Positions 63,940 to 64,000 of a stretch of 64,000 nt of DNA are shown here, in pieces. The number at the start of each line of letters is the position of its first letter. Position 1 is the first letter of the stretch. A program made the position numbers and the translations under genes. The notes below the pieces were generated by a model that saw only the letters and a list, made by a program, of their open reading frames with translations, was not told the origin of the DNA and made no database searches. The stretch comes from Pseudomonas sputi. GTDB taxonomy: Bacteria; Pseudomonadota; Gammaproteobacteria; Pseudomonadales; Pseudomonadaceae. Where the stretch lies: the NCBI RefSeq assembly GCF_021603585.1, contig NZ_BQHI01000022.1, positions 30,121 to 94,120 on the forward strand, written 5' to 3'.

Positions 63940-64000
63940 TCGCCTCCCGCTAACGAGAGATCGGAAGCGCAAGTGGTTGAAGTTGTTGAAGAAATCTTCG

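Overview
The window is a 64 kb stretch of core chromosome from a fluorescent Pseudomonas, most likely the P. fluorescens/P. koreensis group. The evidence is protein content, high-GC codon use, REP-like palindromes, and gene orders known from Pseudomonas (pilRS-bamD-rluD-yfiH-clpB; pilBCD-coaE-yacG; cbrXAB-crcZ-pcnB-folK-panBC; hmuTUV-chaN-prrF-cbpA-mrcB-lpoP; ilvIHC-pssA-msrPQ). There is no prophage, IS element, CRISPR array or large island. The only decayed gene is a chemoreceptor remnant beside a tRNA cluster.

Region 1 (1-24 kb), type IV pili and housekeeping. It opens inside pilY1, followed by pilE and thiO, then the opposing block bamD / small zinc-ribbon protein / pilS / pilR. rluD, yfiH (pgeF) and clpB (with a heat-shock-type promoter) run rightward into a tRNA cluster (Asn, Pro, Lys, Pro) and the chemoreceptor remnant. 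Next come a secreted EF-hand protein with an HvfA-like EGKCG repeat, ndh, three small conserved genes, a putative secreted/membrane pair, and the leftward operon pilB-pilC-pilD-coaE-yacG divergent from pilA. PilS/PilR and the sigma-54 pilA promoter they are expected to control are both here.

Region 2 (24-43 kb), carbon and cofactor metabolism with its regulators. A BON-domain exported protein has its own sigma-54 promoter and upstream dyads. It is followed by leftward DUF2845/DUF748 genes, an rRNA methyltransferase, acs, pgi, panC, panB, folK and pcnB. The small RNA CrcZ lies downstream of cbrB, with a CbrB-type site TGTTAC-N14-GTAACA and a -24/-12 promoter. cbrA and the small overlapping gene cbrX precede cbrB. 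An A-rich Hfq/Crc-type motif covers the acs ribosome-binding site, so the CbrAB-CrcZ-Hfq/Crc circuit and one of its probable targets are in one window.

Region 3 (43-64 kb). It contains gluQRS, dksA, an aminotransferase, sfsA, a Rieske protein, and the haem transporter hmuTUV with a ChaN lipoprotein. The iron-responsive small RNA PrrF has a Fur box and lies convergent to chaN. Then come cbpA, a TfoX-C protein, a pentapeptide-repeat protein, a phosphotransferase/P-loop fusion, mrcB-lpoP-yqcC, a DUF4124 protein, ilvIHC, pssA and msrPQ. The last 300 bases are tandem strong promoters of an rRNA operon whose genes lie beyond the window.

The most unusual points are the EF-hand/HvfA-like hybrid protein, the unassigned sigma-54 regulatory region of the BON gene, the chemoreceptor remnant formed by an apparent short-repeat deletion, and the secreted thioredoxin-fold-like protein without cysteines paired with a CbiM-like membrane protein that lacks the usual metal-binding N-terminus.
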